NCBI GenBank assembly: GCA_023055355.1
Contig: JALJCS010000037.1
Coordinates: forward strand, 5,766,001-5,830,000
Length of the DNA stretch: 64,000 nt
Source: Agelaius tricolor
Lineage: Eukaryota; Chordata; Aves; Passeriformes; Icteridae
Reading direction: 5' to 3'
Position numbers and translations under genes: made by a program. Under the pieces are notes generated by a model. The model was given only the letters and a program-made list of their open reading frames with translations. It ran no database searches and was not told the DNA's origin. The stretch's first letter is position 1. Every line of letters starts with the position of its first letter. Shown here in pieces: positions 34,051-46,480 of this stretch.

Positions 34051-37000
34051 TAGTGTAAGCGAAGTACCTTAAGCAAAGGGTAGCTCAAGCATAACTGGCA
34101 TTTGATGTCAACAAAGGCAACTTGGCCTGCACGTGTCACATCTACTGCATTCAAAAGCTTACTCTGTCTCAGATTCCTTTTGAGGGATACCAAGGCAAGC
34201 CGTTAAACTGCATGAAAATGATGACTTAAAGGAGGATATATTAGAAGACTGGAATAATGGTTAATGTTCTTTTCCTTCCAACTGCTTTGTTTGCCCGTTT
34301 AAATTTTTTAAGTCCTTCCTGGTATCACCGTGGTAGCAGTGCAGCAAGTGTTTGGTTGTAAGCTGTCCATATTGCCAGCTTCTGGACTGCCTTCAGAAAA
34401 CTTCCCACTGGTTTTGTCTAGAAATCACAAGCAGTAGAGATGACAAAGACTGCAGAAACCTTCTCATCTCCTTCTAGAGCAGGAGCGTGTCTTTGACCCA
34501 CTCTTAACTAGACAACTTTCATCAGTCATGAGAGAGTCTCATGTTCAAGAGCTAAGCAATGACAGCTGTAAATGACAAAAAGCACACTGATATTTTCTTG
34601 GGACTCCAGCACAGAGCAATGAAGGAGCTTGAATTCACCTTCTTGGAAAGTTTTAAAATGCACATGAAGTTGAGGAGAGGAGCTAAGCCATGGTAACTTT
34701 TGTTGAGTATGTCTGCGTAGACAGAGTTTCCATCACCGCAGAAGGAAGGAATGTCATTTAACCCACATAATCATCTCTAGCTGCTAAGCTGCGCTTACTG
34801 CAGATTATCCGCAACATATTTTACGGGGTGAGCTTTTATGTGTAATCCCTGAGTAACATTCCAGAGAGAAGTATTTTGGAGGGGGGGAAAGCCCAACTCT
34901 TAACTGTTTCAAATAATGGTTACATTTGAAAGTCAAAAAAGATGTAAAACCTTTCTTTCCTAGACCTATTACCAGCACAAACTGTACCAGAATTTACGAC
35001 GCTTTTATTATGGCAGCATAACTCTACCGTGGACGCTCTCGCTCTGGACTATTCCTTAAGAAACAAAGTCCCCGAGAGAACTAAAACAAAATTAGCCAAA
35101 AATATTGGGCTGGATGATTTCAAAGGCTATGTACTAAAGGCCAAACACTTGTAATAATAGTAATGAGCGGACTAAAAGTTAAAGCATTACTCAGTTCAAA
35201 GATATCTTGTTCTCACAGAAGACTGTAAAAAAACTCTATTTTTCTGGGTCTGTTTTGTGCATTTAGATGTACCTTCTACTCCTTTCCACTGTATGCGAAT
35301 GTTTATGACAAGGTGGGAGGACCTCATGCAACCTTCTAGAAGTAAAGAAAGACAAGCCAGTCAAGAAAGGCAAAATTGTTAATGGCAGGTGGAAAGAGGG
35401 AGGCCAAGAATAGAAAACAAAAGAACAATAATAATTGAACGCCCTCCCTGTCTTCTGTGAAAAGAAAAGGCACAGACAAGAAAGAACAACTGCAAAATTC
35501 TCACGAGAAAAACGCACTTGATCTGGCTCAAGTATTTTGTGCTACATTTCTTGCTGTTTTCTCATGCCAAACATCTTAACCATTGAAGGTGTCCCTTTTC
35601 TCTTTCTGGAATACAGCTAGGAAGATGGCTGTGTCATTGCTGTCAAGCTGTTATTCTCAGAGGTGTCCAGTTGAAAGTCCTAGATGAACTGCTTTGCTCT
35701 GTCTCTTTAATATGGCATGACTTAACCACTTACAGTTTCAGCAGCTGAACTTGCCCAGCCCTACAATTCTTTAATCTTTGAATGGTTATATTAGCTCCTT
35801 GGCAACTGGCATTTGTAAGTCCATGCAACTGTGCAGAATTTGCACGATGAGATGATGCCAAATGAGTCATGGCAGTAGATTAACTAGGACATGCAAAGCA
35901 GAGAGGAGGGAATGAGAGCACAAGAAGAGGGTACAATCTCCTTTTTTTCTGCAACAGGGCTAACACCGTAGAAATCAAAAGGAACACAAATCCTCCTAGG
36001 GGTAGTTCTTGCAAAAAACAAAGACTTCTTTTTGTGTTCACAGATCACAGCAAAATGCGGATGACAAAACCAGGCCATTAAGTCACATCCAGTATGAAGC
36101 AGTATGAAAGAGGAAAGCAGCTGAGAGCGTCAACCCTGCTGAGTAGTCTCAGTATTCTTCTCGACATTAGCAGAAATTTGAAATGAGTCTCTGAAAATTA
36201 CAAAGGAGGCAGAAGAAAAGGGAGCAATGACTCCTCTGGCATAGTGTTTCCTAACAGGGATCTTCAAAATGTAAAGATTGTATCATCCTTTCAACTGAAG
36301 GAAGGTATTAAAACAACAGGAAGGAAATGGCATCACATGCTAGAAAGACTGGGCAGTGCACTTCTAGACAGAAAGGCCACTGATGGAAAACCGACTAAAC
36401 TGGCCCCAATGCAGCAGCATTGTATTAAAGCCCAAAAATACCCACCGCTTCACTCTTTGCCATTCCATTCATATGGACACAGCAGCTCTGCAACATTCCT
36501 ACTGATCATCTCCTTGGCCAACTGGGAGTGAGGGTCCCTAGTGATGCAGAGTCCCCAGGCAAGTGCAGAGGGGAGCTGCTTTTTTGCAAAAACCAGGCTT
36601 TTGAAGCACTCAGGCCTTTATCAGTTCCATAGCTTTAAGCCATAACAAAATTCATTCAACCAACCATCATACACCACGCTGTGAACACGTGACCATTCTA
36701 GAACTTGTTGATCTACCTCTGATTCAGCGGCCTCACCTTCCCATAGTCCTTTTCTACTTAGCCAAAGTATCGGGCCTCAGCCCAAGGCCTTCCTTTTGTA
36801 AGCTTCTACCTATATGCAGCAGCAAACCACTACTTTCTTCCGTGCCAAGAGTTTAAGTAGATGATTTGCATCTGCCCTTCCGGTGAAACATAATGGGGAG
36901 AGAAAATTCTGTCGGAAATGTTCAGTCATTCAGTTTTCTAGACAGGCCAAATCAAAAGAAAAGCAAGCTATAGGATTGTGTACTTGCTCTTACAAAGCAC

Positions 37001-38329
37001 CTGCTGCCCTCTGACAATGAACTAGCAGAAAACCAGCAAAAATAAGACTTGAGGCAAACAAGCCTTTGAAGGGAATTATGACATGATAAAGAAAGACAAC
37101 ACATTTCCAGCTTGTTGAGATACTTGAAATGTCAGCAAAGGCTTGAGGGCAAAGGCTGAACGAATGGGGAAAGGTTACAAGAATCCCAAGAAAAACATGA
37201 CCATGGATTAAAAGAATCCCAACAGGTCAACTGACCTGTTGAAGTTTTCAGGAAATCAGTGGCTGCTGATTTAGATAGGCCATTCAAGTTAATTTCCCCG
37301 TGCACCTTCCACTCCTTTTTCACCTGTCACCATCACAGGGTGAATTGGGACCATGGAATCACAATTCTTTGGATTCTGTTCTTAGCTTTAGGAGACAACT
37401 ACAGCAGCTGAAGTAGCTGTTACTGATGTGATACCCAGGAACACAGAGTTGACATATTTCATTCATGTCCAATCACAACTAGCCATATCTAAGAGGATAG
37501 GATTGGCCTCTTTTCATGATGCTTTTCTTATTTTACAGCCTGCTATGATTCTGCTGAAACTTTTTCATTAGTTTCTCTCTAAAAAGGAGAAAGTCCAATG
37601 TCCCTCCCTACTGGTGCAGGTTTACCATTCGGTTTGTCGAGTCTAAAAATGGAATTGGAACTAGCAGGAATTACTGTGTTTAAAGCGTCCGGTCCGTTCA
37701 GACAGTTTCAGGTCGATAAAAGCCTAGATGTTATTGGCTAAATACTGTTTCCCCCAAGAGCGGACGCACGCAATTTAATCCAACTTTTTATAACAAACGC
37801 CAATAATACAGAATCCAGTCATACAAAAGAGTCACAAAGAAGCAGGAAGAATTATCGGACCATTTATGGTAGCAAACTTCTCACCTTCTTTTGGAGTGAG
37901 CATAATCTGCTAGCTGAAGTAGCAAACTTGAGGACAGAAATCGCCCTACTATTGAGAAGTTGTTGACAAGAGAACCACCTAAGCTGTGTGACTTTCCCTT
38001 TTCTATTCATTGGTCAAGCCTAGTAGCCTAAAATTTACGGGCTCAATCAAAGACAAATGCAATCTAGTCAGAGGTCTATGAAAAGTCCAAAACTAATCAG
38101 AATTCTTCTTAGACAATGGAAATGGAAGCAGAGCTACCAATTTCCTTGCCACATATCCCTAAAACTCATTCCTTTCTAGTCATAACTAATGTATAGCCAC
38201 CAGTACAATCAGGAAAAGATGAAACTTACAGATGTCAGCAAGGGAAGGATTTGAAAGAACTATTCCCATTATTCATCGTCTAGACAGCAACGATCATTAA
38301 AATCAGAGCCCTTTTAGAAGGGCTTTCCT
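34051..38329. other. Unannotated AT-rich sequence
   Basis: About 4.3 kb with no gene, LTR or LINE that I recognise. Open frames are short. Confidence 0.5.
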
Positions 38330-38716
38330 TGTGGGAAATTCAGGACTCCAGGACAACGGAGCAAGAGGATTAAGCAGAAGCCGTTGATTGTTGACACGAT
38401 GCACTTACACATTCTAAATCTCTGCACAGGCTAGGCCCGCATTTTTATCTTGGTGCCTTTGTTATGTCCACACATTCTGTGTGTACCTCTCAAAAGATAC
38501 GTTTGGTTACAGTCCAGGCGCTTTGCTGCCCCCCGTTATCGAGTTCTTGTAGTCTTGGAATTTGGTTTCTCAACTTCTCTTTCTTCTTTTAGCACGGCTT
38601 ATGTCTTAGTAACCTTGATGAATTCCAGAGGGCTCTGAGAAAATTCTGATAAGAACATATTCCAGCTGGATGGCTGGTGCACCCTGTAGTCTAAGAGGTT
38701 CAGCTACATTGCTACA
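38330..38716 (-). mobile_element. 3' LTR of a second, unrelated ERV (left end approximate)
   Basis: On the minus strand an LTR starts TGTAGCAATG directly after a purine-rich tract and downstream of an Env TM remnant, exactly where a 3' LTR belongs. It contains a TATA-like AAGATAAAAATG (near 38440). The 3' end at about 38330 (TTCCCACA) is a guess based on TG...CA ends. It does not resemble families A-D. Confidence 0.6.
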
Positions 38717-38730
38717 ATTTCCCCCTTCTT
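38717..38730 (-). promoter_or_regulatory. Polypurine tract
   Basis: Minus-strand AAGAAGGGGGAAAT immediately before the TG of the 3' LTR. Retroviruses use such a tract to prime plus-strand DNA synthesis. Confidence 0.75.
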
Positions 38731-38743
38731 CATCTTGCACCAG

Positions 38744-39250
38744 CTAAACCCTTTTCACTGTATTTACTTCCAAGAGGCTCACCAGTTTCATGATGCATGG
38801 AATAACAAGAAGCAATATAATAATGACTACTAGTAACAACAAAGTTCCCTTGACAAGATCTTCCAACCATCGAGTTGTTTCCCATCTCTCAAACCATTCA
38901 TGCGTAACCCTCTCATTCCCAATCAATTTCTTCATGTTATCTTGTCCTTGTTTGAGTTTCCAGTGAATGACTGCAGAAGGGTTAGAGAGGTTCAAAAAAC
39001 ACATTCCTTCAAAATCCTCACACTCGTGCCCATGTGCTAACAAGAAAGCTAGAGCAGCATTATTTTGCAGTGTGCAATGACTAATGGTATCTACACCAGT
39101 GAGAAGCTGATTTAAAATCGCTGATCTTACCTTGAGTTGGTTGACCACCCAGCATCGCAACTTATTAAGCATACTCAAAGCTTGACCAACAGCGACACCT
39201 GCTGTCAGGAATGGCACAATTAATCGAGAGGAGTGCCCAAACCTGTACAC
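38744..39250 (-). pseudogene. Env transmembrane subunit remnant, alpharetrovirus-like
   Basis: 168 open codons. A hydrophobic, fusion-peptide-like start (LIVPFLTAGVAVGQAL) is followed by a heptad/immunosuppressive-like region with LQNNAALAFLLAHGH. Next come a C-x6-C loop (CEDFEGMC), an anchor segment (LLLLVVIIILLLVIPC, about residues 138-153) and a short tail. In alpharetroviral and gammaretroviral TM the loop ends in two Cys; here the second is Phe, so covalent SU linkage would not be expected. The surface subunit is missing: directly upstream the sequence changes into the 432-bp array. The frame is intact but truncated. Confidence 0.75.
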
Positions 39251-42200
39251 AACTGAGGCAAGGGCGTCTTAAGCGTATGCTTCTTCTTCTGATCCCGGGA
39301 GGCGAAGAATCGAGTTCTTCGCGCCCAGAGCATTGTGCCGGTGGCGGTACGCTCCGGTGCGGCGCTTGTGCCGAAAGACGCCCGGGACACAATGCCGGTG
39401 GTGTTAATATTTGTTTGTCGCGTTTCGGAAGCTGCTGCTAGCCGAGTCCCCCGGAGGCGAAGAAGCGGCTTCTTCGCACACAGAGCATTGGGCCGGTCGC
39501 GGTGAGCGCTGGAGAGCGGCTTGTGCCGAAAGACGCCGCGTACCGGCACTTAGCATCGGAGAGCTCCGTATCTCTGTCTTCTGCGTGTCTTGCCGCTCAA
39601 CATTCAGCAAGAAGCTTTTTCACCATATCTTGCAAAGAGAAACTCTGCCAGTATAGAAAACATCCAAAATCCTGTTCTAAAGCTTGCACAGAGGTCTGCA
39701 AAGAGTTTTGCAATACGGAAAAGATAGTTGTCCAAAACTCGTTCTTTCCGAATATAATAACAATGGAAAAGGCAGGAGAGTGGTAAAGTACTGGTTTCTC
39801 TAAGTCTGAATGCTGCCCACACTGTTCCTGTGTGGTGCGGCTTGCATCTTCGCTTTTGGGAAGATGCCGTGCTCTCCGTCTCCCGGAGGCGAAGAAGCGG
39901 CTTCTTTGCGCACAGAGCATTGTGCCGAGCGCAGGGAGCTCCTAAGAGCGGTTTGTGCCGAAAGAAGCCGGGGACCGGCACTTAGCATCGGAGAGCTGCG
40001 TATCTGCGTCTTCTGCGTGTCTTGCCGCTCAACACTCAGCAAAAAGCTTTTCCACCATATCTTGCAAAGAGAAACTCTGCCAGTATAGAAAACATCCAAA
40101 ATCATTTTCTAAACGTGCACGGAGGTCTGCAAAGAGTTTTGCAGGAAGGAAAAGATAGTTGTCCAAAACTCGTTCTTTTTGAATATAATATCATTGGAAA
40201 AGGCAGGAGATTGGTAAAAATACTGTTTTCTCTAAGTCTGAATGCTGCCCACACTGTTCCTGTGTGGTGCGGCTTGCATCTTCGCTTTTGGGAAGATGCC
40301 GTTCTCTCCGTCTCCCGGAGGCGAAGAAGCGGCTTCTTCGCACACAGAGCATTGGGTCGGTCGCGGTGAGCACCTAAGAGCGCTTTGTGCCGAAAGAAGC
40401 CGGGGACCGGCACTTAGCTTCGGAGAGCTGCGTATCTGCGTCTTCTGCGTGTCTTGCCGCTCAACACTCAGCAAAAAGCTTTTCCACCATATCTTGCAAA
40501 GAGAAACTCTGCCAGCATAGAAAACATCCAAAATCATTTTCTAAACGTGCACGGAGGTCTGCAAAGAGTTTTGCAGGAAGGAAAAGATAGTTGTCCAAAA
40601 CTCGTTCTTTTTGAATATAATATCATTGGAAAAGGCAGGAGATTGGTAAAAATACTGTTTTCTCTAAGTCTGAATGCTGCCCACACTGTTCCTGTGTGGT
40701 GCGGCTTGCATCTTCGCTTTTGGGAAGATGCCGTTCTCTCCGTCTCCCGGAGGCGAAGAAGCGGCTTCTTCGCACACAGAGCATTGGGTCGGTCGCGGTG
40801 AGCACCTAAGAGCGCTTTGTGCCGAAAGAAGCCGGGGACCGGCACTTAGCTTCGGAGAGCTGCGTATCTGCGTCTTCTGCGTGTCTTGCCGCTCAACACT
40901 CAGCAAAAAGCTTTTCCACCATATCTTGCAAAGAGAAACTCTGCCAGCATAGAAAACATCCAAAATCATTTTCTAAACGTGCACGGAGGTCTGCAAAGAG
41001 TTTTGCAGGAAGGAAAAGATAGTTGTCCAAAACTCGTTCTTTTTGAATATAATATCATTGGAAAAGGCAGGAGATTGGTAAAAATACTGTTTTCTCTAAG
41101 TCTGAATGCTGCCCACACTGTTCCTGTGTGGTGCGGCTTGCATCTTCGCTTTTGGGAAGATGCCGTTCTCTCCGTCTCCCGGAGGCGAAGAAGCGGCTTC
41201 TTCGCACACAGAGCATTGGGTCGGTCGCGGTGAGCACCTAAGAGCGCTTTGTGCCGAAAGAAGCCGGGGACCGGCACTTAGCTTCGGAGAGCTGCGTATC
41301 TGCGTCTTCTGCGTGTCTTGCCGCTCAACACTCAGCAAAAAGCTTTTCCACCATATCTTGCAAAGAGAAACTCTGCCAGCATAGAAAACATCCAAAATCA
41401 TTTTCTAAACGTGCACGGAGGTCTGCAAAGAGTTTTGCAGGAAGGAAAAGATAGTTGTCCAAAACTCGTTCTTTTTGAATATAATATCATTGGAAAAGGC
41501 AGGAGATTGGTAAAAATACTGTTTTCTCTAAGTCTGAATGCTGCCCACACTGTTCCTGTGTGGTGCGGCTTGCATCTTCGCTTTTGGGAAGATGCGGTGC
41601 TCTCCGTCTCCCGGAGGCGAAGAAGAGGCTTCTTTGCGCACAGAGCATTGGGTCGGTCGCGGTGAGCACCTAAGAGCGCTTTGTGCCGAAAGAAGCCGGG
41701 GACCGGCACTTAGCTTCGGAGAGCTGCGTATCTGCGTCTTCTGCGTGTCTTGCCGCTCAACACTCAGCAAAAAGCTTTTCCACCATATCTTGCAAGGAGA
41801 AACTGTGCCAGTACACAAAACATCCCCGATCTTCTTCTAAAAGTTGTACAGAGGACTGCAGAGTGTTTATCAAGAAGAAAAACATCGTGTCCCAAAACTC
41901 CTTTTATTCGAATATAATGTGAATGAAAGGGCAGGAGAATGCTAAAGTACTCGTTTCTATCAATTTCAAAGCTGCACACGCTATATCGGTGTGCTGCGGC
42001 TTGCATCTTCGCCTTTGGGAAGCTGCCGTTCTCTCCATCTCCCGGAGGCGAAGAAGCGGCTTCTTCGCGCACAGAGCATTGTGCCGGTGGCGGTGTTCTC
42101 CAGAGAGCGGCTTCTGACGAAAGACGCCCTGGCAGGGGGCTTCGTTTCGGAGAGTTCTTTACTCTGCCTTCTGTCTCTCTCGTCGCATAAAACTGAGCAA

Positions 42201-42845
42201 AAAGCTTTTTTACTATGTCTTGCCAGGACAAACTGTGCCCGTACGGAAAGCATCTCCGCTCTTGTTCTAGAAGTTGCACGGAGGTCTGCAGAGTGTTTAG
42301 CAAGAAGCAAAAGAAAGTTGTCCAAAACTCCTTCTTTTTGAAGGGTAATGTGAATAGAAAAGGCAGGAGAGTGCTAAGGTACTGTTTTCTTTAGGTTTGA
42401 CAACTGCACACACACTCCCCATGTTGTGCGACTTTTTTCTTGGCTTTTAAAGACGCGGCCGCGGTCTCCGTCTCCCGGAGGCGAAGAAGCCGCTTCTTTG
42501 CACACAGAGCATTGTGCCGGTCGCGGTGCGATCCGGAGCACGGCTTCTGCCGAAAGACGCCCGGGAGCGGCCCCTACCTTCGGAGAGCTCCGTATCTCTG
42601 AATCTGCGTCTCTTGTCGCCTACATCTTAGCAAAAAGCTTTCCTACTATGTCTCGCAAGGAGAAACTGTCCCAGTACAAAAAGCATCCTTGATCTTTTTC
42701 TGGAAGTTGCACGGAGTGTAGCAGAGTGTTTAGCAAGAAGCAAAAGAACGTTGTCCAAAACCCCTTTTCTTCCAATGTTAATGTGAATTGAAAAGGCAGG
42801 AGAATGAGGAAGTGCTGTTTTCTGTACGTTTGAAAGCTGTCACAA
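39245..42845 (+). repeat. 432-bp CpG-rich tandem array
   Basis: The marker GGCGAAGAA begins at 39301, 39456, 39888, 40320, 40752, 41184, 41616, 42047 and 42480. Spacing is 155, then 432 five times, then 431 and 433, after a first short interval. The central units (about 40242-41537) look identical by eye. Those at both ends are progressively diverged, as expected of homogenisation by unequal exchange. Each unit holds a perfect 10-bp inverted repeat at the marker, a GTGCCG/CGGCAC pair and a CCACAC/GTGTGG hairpin. Open frames on both strands repeat because 432 is divisible by three. I do not recognise the family. Confidence 0.92.
40321..40341. repeat. Perfect hairpin of the 432-bp unit (example)
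   Basis: GCGAAGAAGC, one G, then GCTTCTTCGC: a perfect 10-bp inverted repeat with a one-base centre. It is perfect in most units and imperfect where TTCGC becomes TTTGC (39888 and 41616 units). Confidence 0.9.
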
Positions 42846-43669
42846 GGAGAAACTCTATCAGCACCTCAAGTTTTCCTCCATTTTACTCCCGATATTTCTT
42901 TTGCTGTGCAGTCAAGAAGCACCCTTCGTTCTTAGTTATGCTGCAGGTTGTCTTCAAATGGCTTTGCTTTCTGTCCCCTCCTCCCCATTTCTAACAGGCA
43001 CAAGCACATTCCCTTCCCGGAACAAAATCCTGGTAATAGAGCCAGGAAGACTACGCTTTGACTTTGAGAGCCACAACTTATTTAAGAGAAAATAGTCCAT
43101 TCTTTGAGACCCAATATCACACATCTGTGTGCAGGAGGAAGAGGGGTGCGTGCGTGCGTGAATGGGAAGTGTACTCGCCAACAAACTAGAGCCAATATTA
43201 GTAACCAACATGTAACAAGTGTGGACGTATATAATTCCCTGCTCTTTTTTGGATCTTTTTTCTTCAAGGTTATTTTGCTTTTAAAAATTTTCTAGTCATT
43301 TGAGAGATTCTTCTTTGTTTGTGTGAGAATAGAAATCTCCATAAAGCTTACTACGTAAAAGCAGGGTAATCTTTTGGACTTGATGATGACTATTTGGGAG
43401 ATGATATTTTCATCTGCTTGTTTTGGAAATATTTTTGTCACGGAAAGTAGTAAGTTTCAAGATGTGTTTTTAGAAGGTGTAAAAATTGAGATCCTCATTT
43501 GTATCAAAGCCATACAAAGAATATCCCTTAAAACCATCCACTCCATCATTTCATTTTTGTATTTTTGTCTTTTCAATAGCTAGTTCTCACTTTCAGATAG
43601 CTTTTAAATGCCATGTTTTGACACAATTTTGTTATTCATTTCTAAGCTTCAAAATGATATTTAAAGAAG
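42846..43669. other. Unannotated AT-rich sequence
   Basis: I see no continuation of the retroviral remnant on this side of the array, and no gene. Confidence 0.45.
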
Positions 43670-43844
43670 AGTAATTTCCTGTAACTACTTGACAGTTTGC
43701 AAATTAACATCAAAGTGGAGGGAGGGAGGGAAGGAAGTGGCAGAAGGACTTGGCAGAAAGAAGGACATAGTGGGAGGAAGGCAGTGAAGGAAGGAAGTGG
43801 GGGAAGGAAAGAAAAGAAAGAAGGAAAGAGAGAAAGAGAAAAAA

Positions 43845-43888
<44 letters not shown>

Positions 43889-43904
43889 GAAAGAAAGAAA
43901 GAAA

Positions 43905-43952
<48 letters not shown>

Positions 43953-44170
43953 GAAGGAAAGAAAATTCCCAAATGTCAGAAACGTTAAAGATGATAAAAT
44001 ACTTGTGAGTAATTTCCTGTAACTATTTGACAGTTTGCAAATTAACATCAAAGTGGATGGAGGGAGGGAAGGAAGTGGCAGAAGGACGTGGCAGAAAGAA
44101 GGACATAGTGGAAGGAAGGCAGTGAAGGAAGGAAGTGGGGGAAAGAAACGAAAGAAGGAACGAGAGAAAG

Positions 44171-44227
<57 letters not shown>

Positions 44228-44280
44228 AGGGAAGAAAATTCCCAAATATCAGAAACGTTAAAGATGATAAAATACTTGTG
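43670..44280. repeat. Tandem pair of ~338-bp units, each with a GAAA array
   Basis: The segment starting GAGTAATTTCCTGTAACTA (43670) and ending AGATGATAAAATACTTGTG repeats from about 44007. Each unit carries AGGGAAGGAAGTGGCAGAAG followed by (GAAA)n: long in the first (about 43803-43965), shorter in the second (about 44145-44225). Open frames through them encode only Lys/Glu/Arg or Ser/Phe/Leu runs. Confidence 0.92.
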
Positions 44281-44440
44281 TGTATGATAAAGAGCGAGGA
44301 GTAAATATTAGATATAGTATTGCTAAATGGCCCATAAATGTGAGACCCAAACAGTTCAACTCCTTGGATAGCAGTTTCTCAGCATGAATATGTTATTTCT
44401 AGCTTCAACTTCTTACTGCTACTGTACAGAATGATTACCA

Positions 44441-44850
44441 TAGAATAATGGAATGGTTGGGTTTGGAAGGGACCTTAAATTCACCTACGTCCTCCCCAGC
44501 ATGTCATTGTCAGGGACACCTTCCACTAGACCGCCTTAAGCTCAAAGACCCATTCAAGCTGGCCTTGATCACTTCCAGGAATTGGTCACCCACAACATGT
44601 TCTAGTGTCTCACAACCATCTTGGCAAGGAATTTCTTCCCAATAGCCAAAGGAAACCTATCCTCTTCAGGTTTTAAAGCCATCCACACTTTTCCTATCGC
44701 TCCGTGCCCTTGTGTAGCTCACCTGCCTCCTTCTGGTAGGCTGTCTTCAGCTACTGGAGAGCTGCTCTAACAATTTGCCCGGAGTCTGCTCTTCTCCAGG
44801 CTGAGAAAACGCCTGCGGGACTCCGGCTTGATGACAGACTTCTTGTGCTG
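44441..44850 (-). mobile_element. CR1 LINE fragment (minus)
   Basis: It opens with the minus-oriented CR1 tail (CATAGAATAATGGAATGGTT, then GGGTTTGGAAGGGACCTTAAA) and continues through AAGGAATTTCTTCCCAATAG and the CTGAGAAAAC portion. It is degenerate and 5'-truncated. Confidence 0.88.
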
Positions 44851-46125
44851 CACTGGGGGCTCAGACCATTCTTCTTCTTGGAATTGTTGTAGGATGCTCA
44901 GCCACTGTTGACTGTGGTACAGGTACACTGGTCATTGTGGTACAGGTAATAAATAGATGATTGTTTTAATAAAGACCCAATTGAAATGATAAGAGCTAAA
45001 TTTTAACGCAAAATTAATTGGAGAAAGATTCCTAAACCTGTGGCCCGTTACCCCAGCCCATCCATTGATTGTAAATGACATGCCTTGCAGATGTTATGAT
45101 ACATGAACCAAAGCCAAGTGATGGATACTGCTTAAGATAGATGTTCTACCTGCTTACTGCAATATGTTCTTATCAGTCTAAAACAATCCCCCGAACATGA
45201 AGAACAAGAGATTACATCATGAAGTAATGAAGTGCTTGGGTTGAAAGTAAAAGGCATTTGAAAGAAATGGGTTTGGGGGCTAACACAGCAAGATCTCAGA
45301 AATGGAGTGCCAGCTTAGGTCTCTGCTTCAGAGACAAGTGAAGCAATTCAGAAGTGTCTTCCTGGGAAAAAGGTTGACAGATCTTTCTGCACAACAGTTA
45401 ACAGCCGGCATCAGAAATGGGTGCAAATAACATACTAGCCACTACAAGTTTGTCATCCTGGAGTGGAAGGGCCACTCAGACTCATAGCAGTGGTCTTGCT
45501 GCTGTGCCTGTTGAAATAGACAGAAAAGAATGAGGAAAACAAATTTTTCCATCTAGTTTGTTTCAGTATTGGTACAAAGACTATTTCCCCGCCCTCAGGA
45601 GACAGCAAAAACAGTCCACAACTGAAATGCTTCAGAAATGGAAATGATCTGAATCACAAATATTTCTTTTCACATCAAAATTAAAGCCCAAGTCATAACT
45701 GTCAAACAGATAGAACTATTTAAAGATGAATGTACTATACATACTAAAATATTCCCAGAGATAACTATTGTGTCCTTAGTCTGTTTAAAAGTCTAGACTT
45801 CCTGGTAAAAAAACTTGTACAGAGCTGAGGTAGCTCCACGACATTCTCTTTTCAGATTAATTAAACTCTTCAGTCTCACCACCATTACCCATGGATTTCC
45901 GTAAGTCCTTGAAAACCAGTAATTTCCCCTTTTTCCTCCTCTGAAAAAAATGACAGTGACAAGAGTTATTTGCATTCCCTATTTTCTGAAAAGCCTGAAC
46001 ATCAAGCCTTAAGAACTTTATCATCAGTTTTACTTCAAACTAAATTTGAAGAGAATGGCAGAAAGAATGGGAGCCTCAAGCAAAAGAATTTAGGCTTCTA
46101 ATTCTTGGGTTGTCTTCTTACTTAC
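44851..46125. other. Unannotated AT-rich sequence
   Basis: A 13-base phrase TGTGGTACAGGTA occurs twice near 44915-44950. Nothing else recognisable. Confidence 0.45.
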
Positions 46126-46480
46126 CTAAGACAAGAAGTGGAAAGAGAATAGATTAGAGTTAGCAGCTGTTGAAGATTTGCACGTACTCTTCCACTCTTC
46201 CAAGAGGTCAAGGATGCTTTTCTGGCCCTCTCTCCCTCCACAAGCTGCAGCTTCCTTCAAGGCACAGTCACCTGCTGTGGCATGGAGCTCCCCACGAGCT
46301 CCATTGTGTTCCTCCACGGTTCTCCAGGGACTGCTGGGAGACAACCTGCTTCATGATGATGTCCTCCAGGGACTGTGGGGGATTCTTTGCTCTGTCAACT
46401 GGAGCACCTTCTCCTTCTTCTTGTCTCACTTTACTATCATGCAGCTGCTTCTCACACTCCTTTTTTCCCTCACTTGTCAC
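46126..46480 (-). other. Possible decayed exon
   Basis: On the minus strand two overlapping open stretches of 70-72 codons, rich in Glu, Gln and Lys, lead to a strong donor, CTTAG then GTAAGTAAG (plus strand 46118-46131). No family is recognised, and the two frames are offset, so if this was an exon it is frameshifted. Confidence 0.2.

Noticed and set aside
39810..41840. Repeated open frames of 92-115 codons on both strands of the 432-bp array
   Set aside because: Every frame on both strands is equally open in the GC-rich half, and the frames repeat only because 432 is a multiple of three. No start context or known domain is visible, so I treat them as a by-product of the repeat.
39245..42845. 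Array considered as a CRISPR-like or tandem RNA-gene array
   Set aside because: Units are 432 bp with no short-repeat/unique-spacer alternation, and the genome is clearly a vertebrate. No tRNA, rRNA or U-RNA sequence was recognised in the unit.
43685..44304. Lys/Glu- and Phe/Leu/Ser-rich open frames
   Set aside because: These are translations of GAAA microsatellites.
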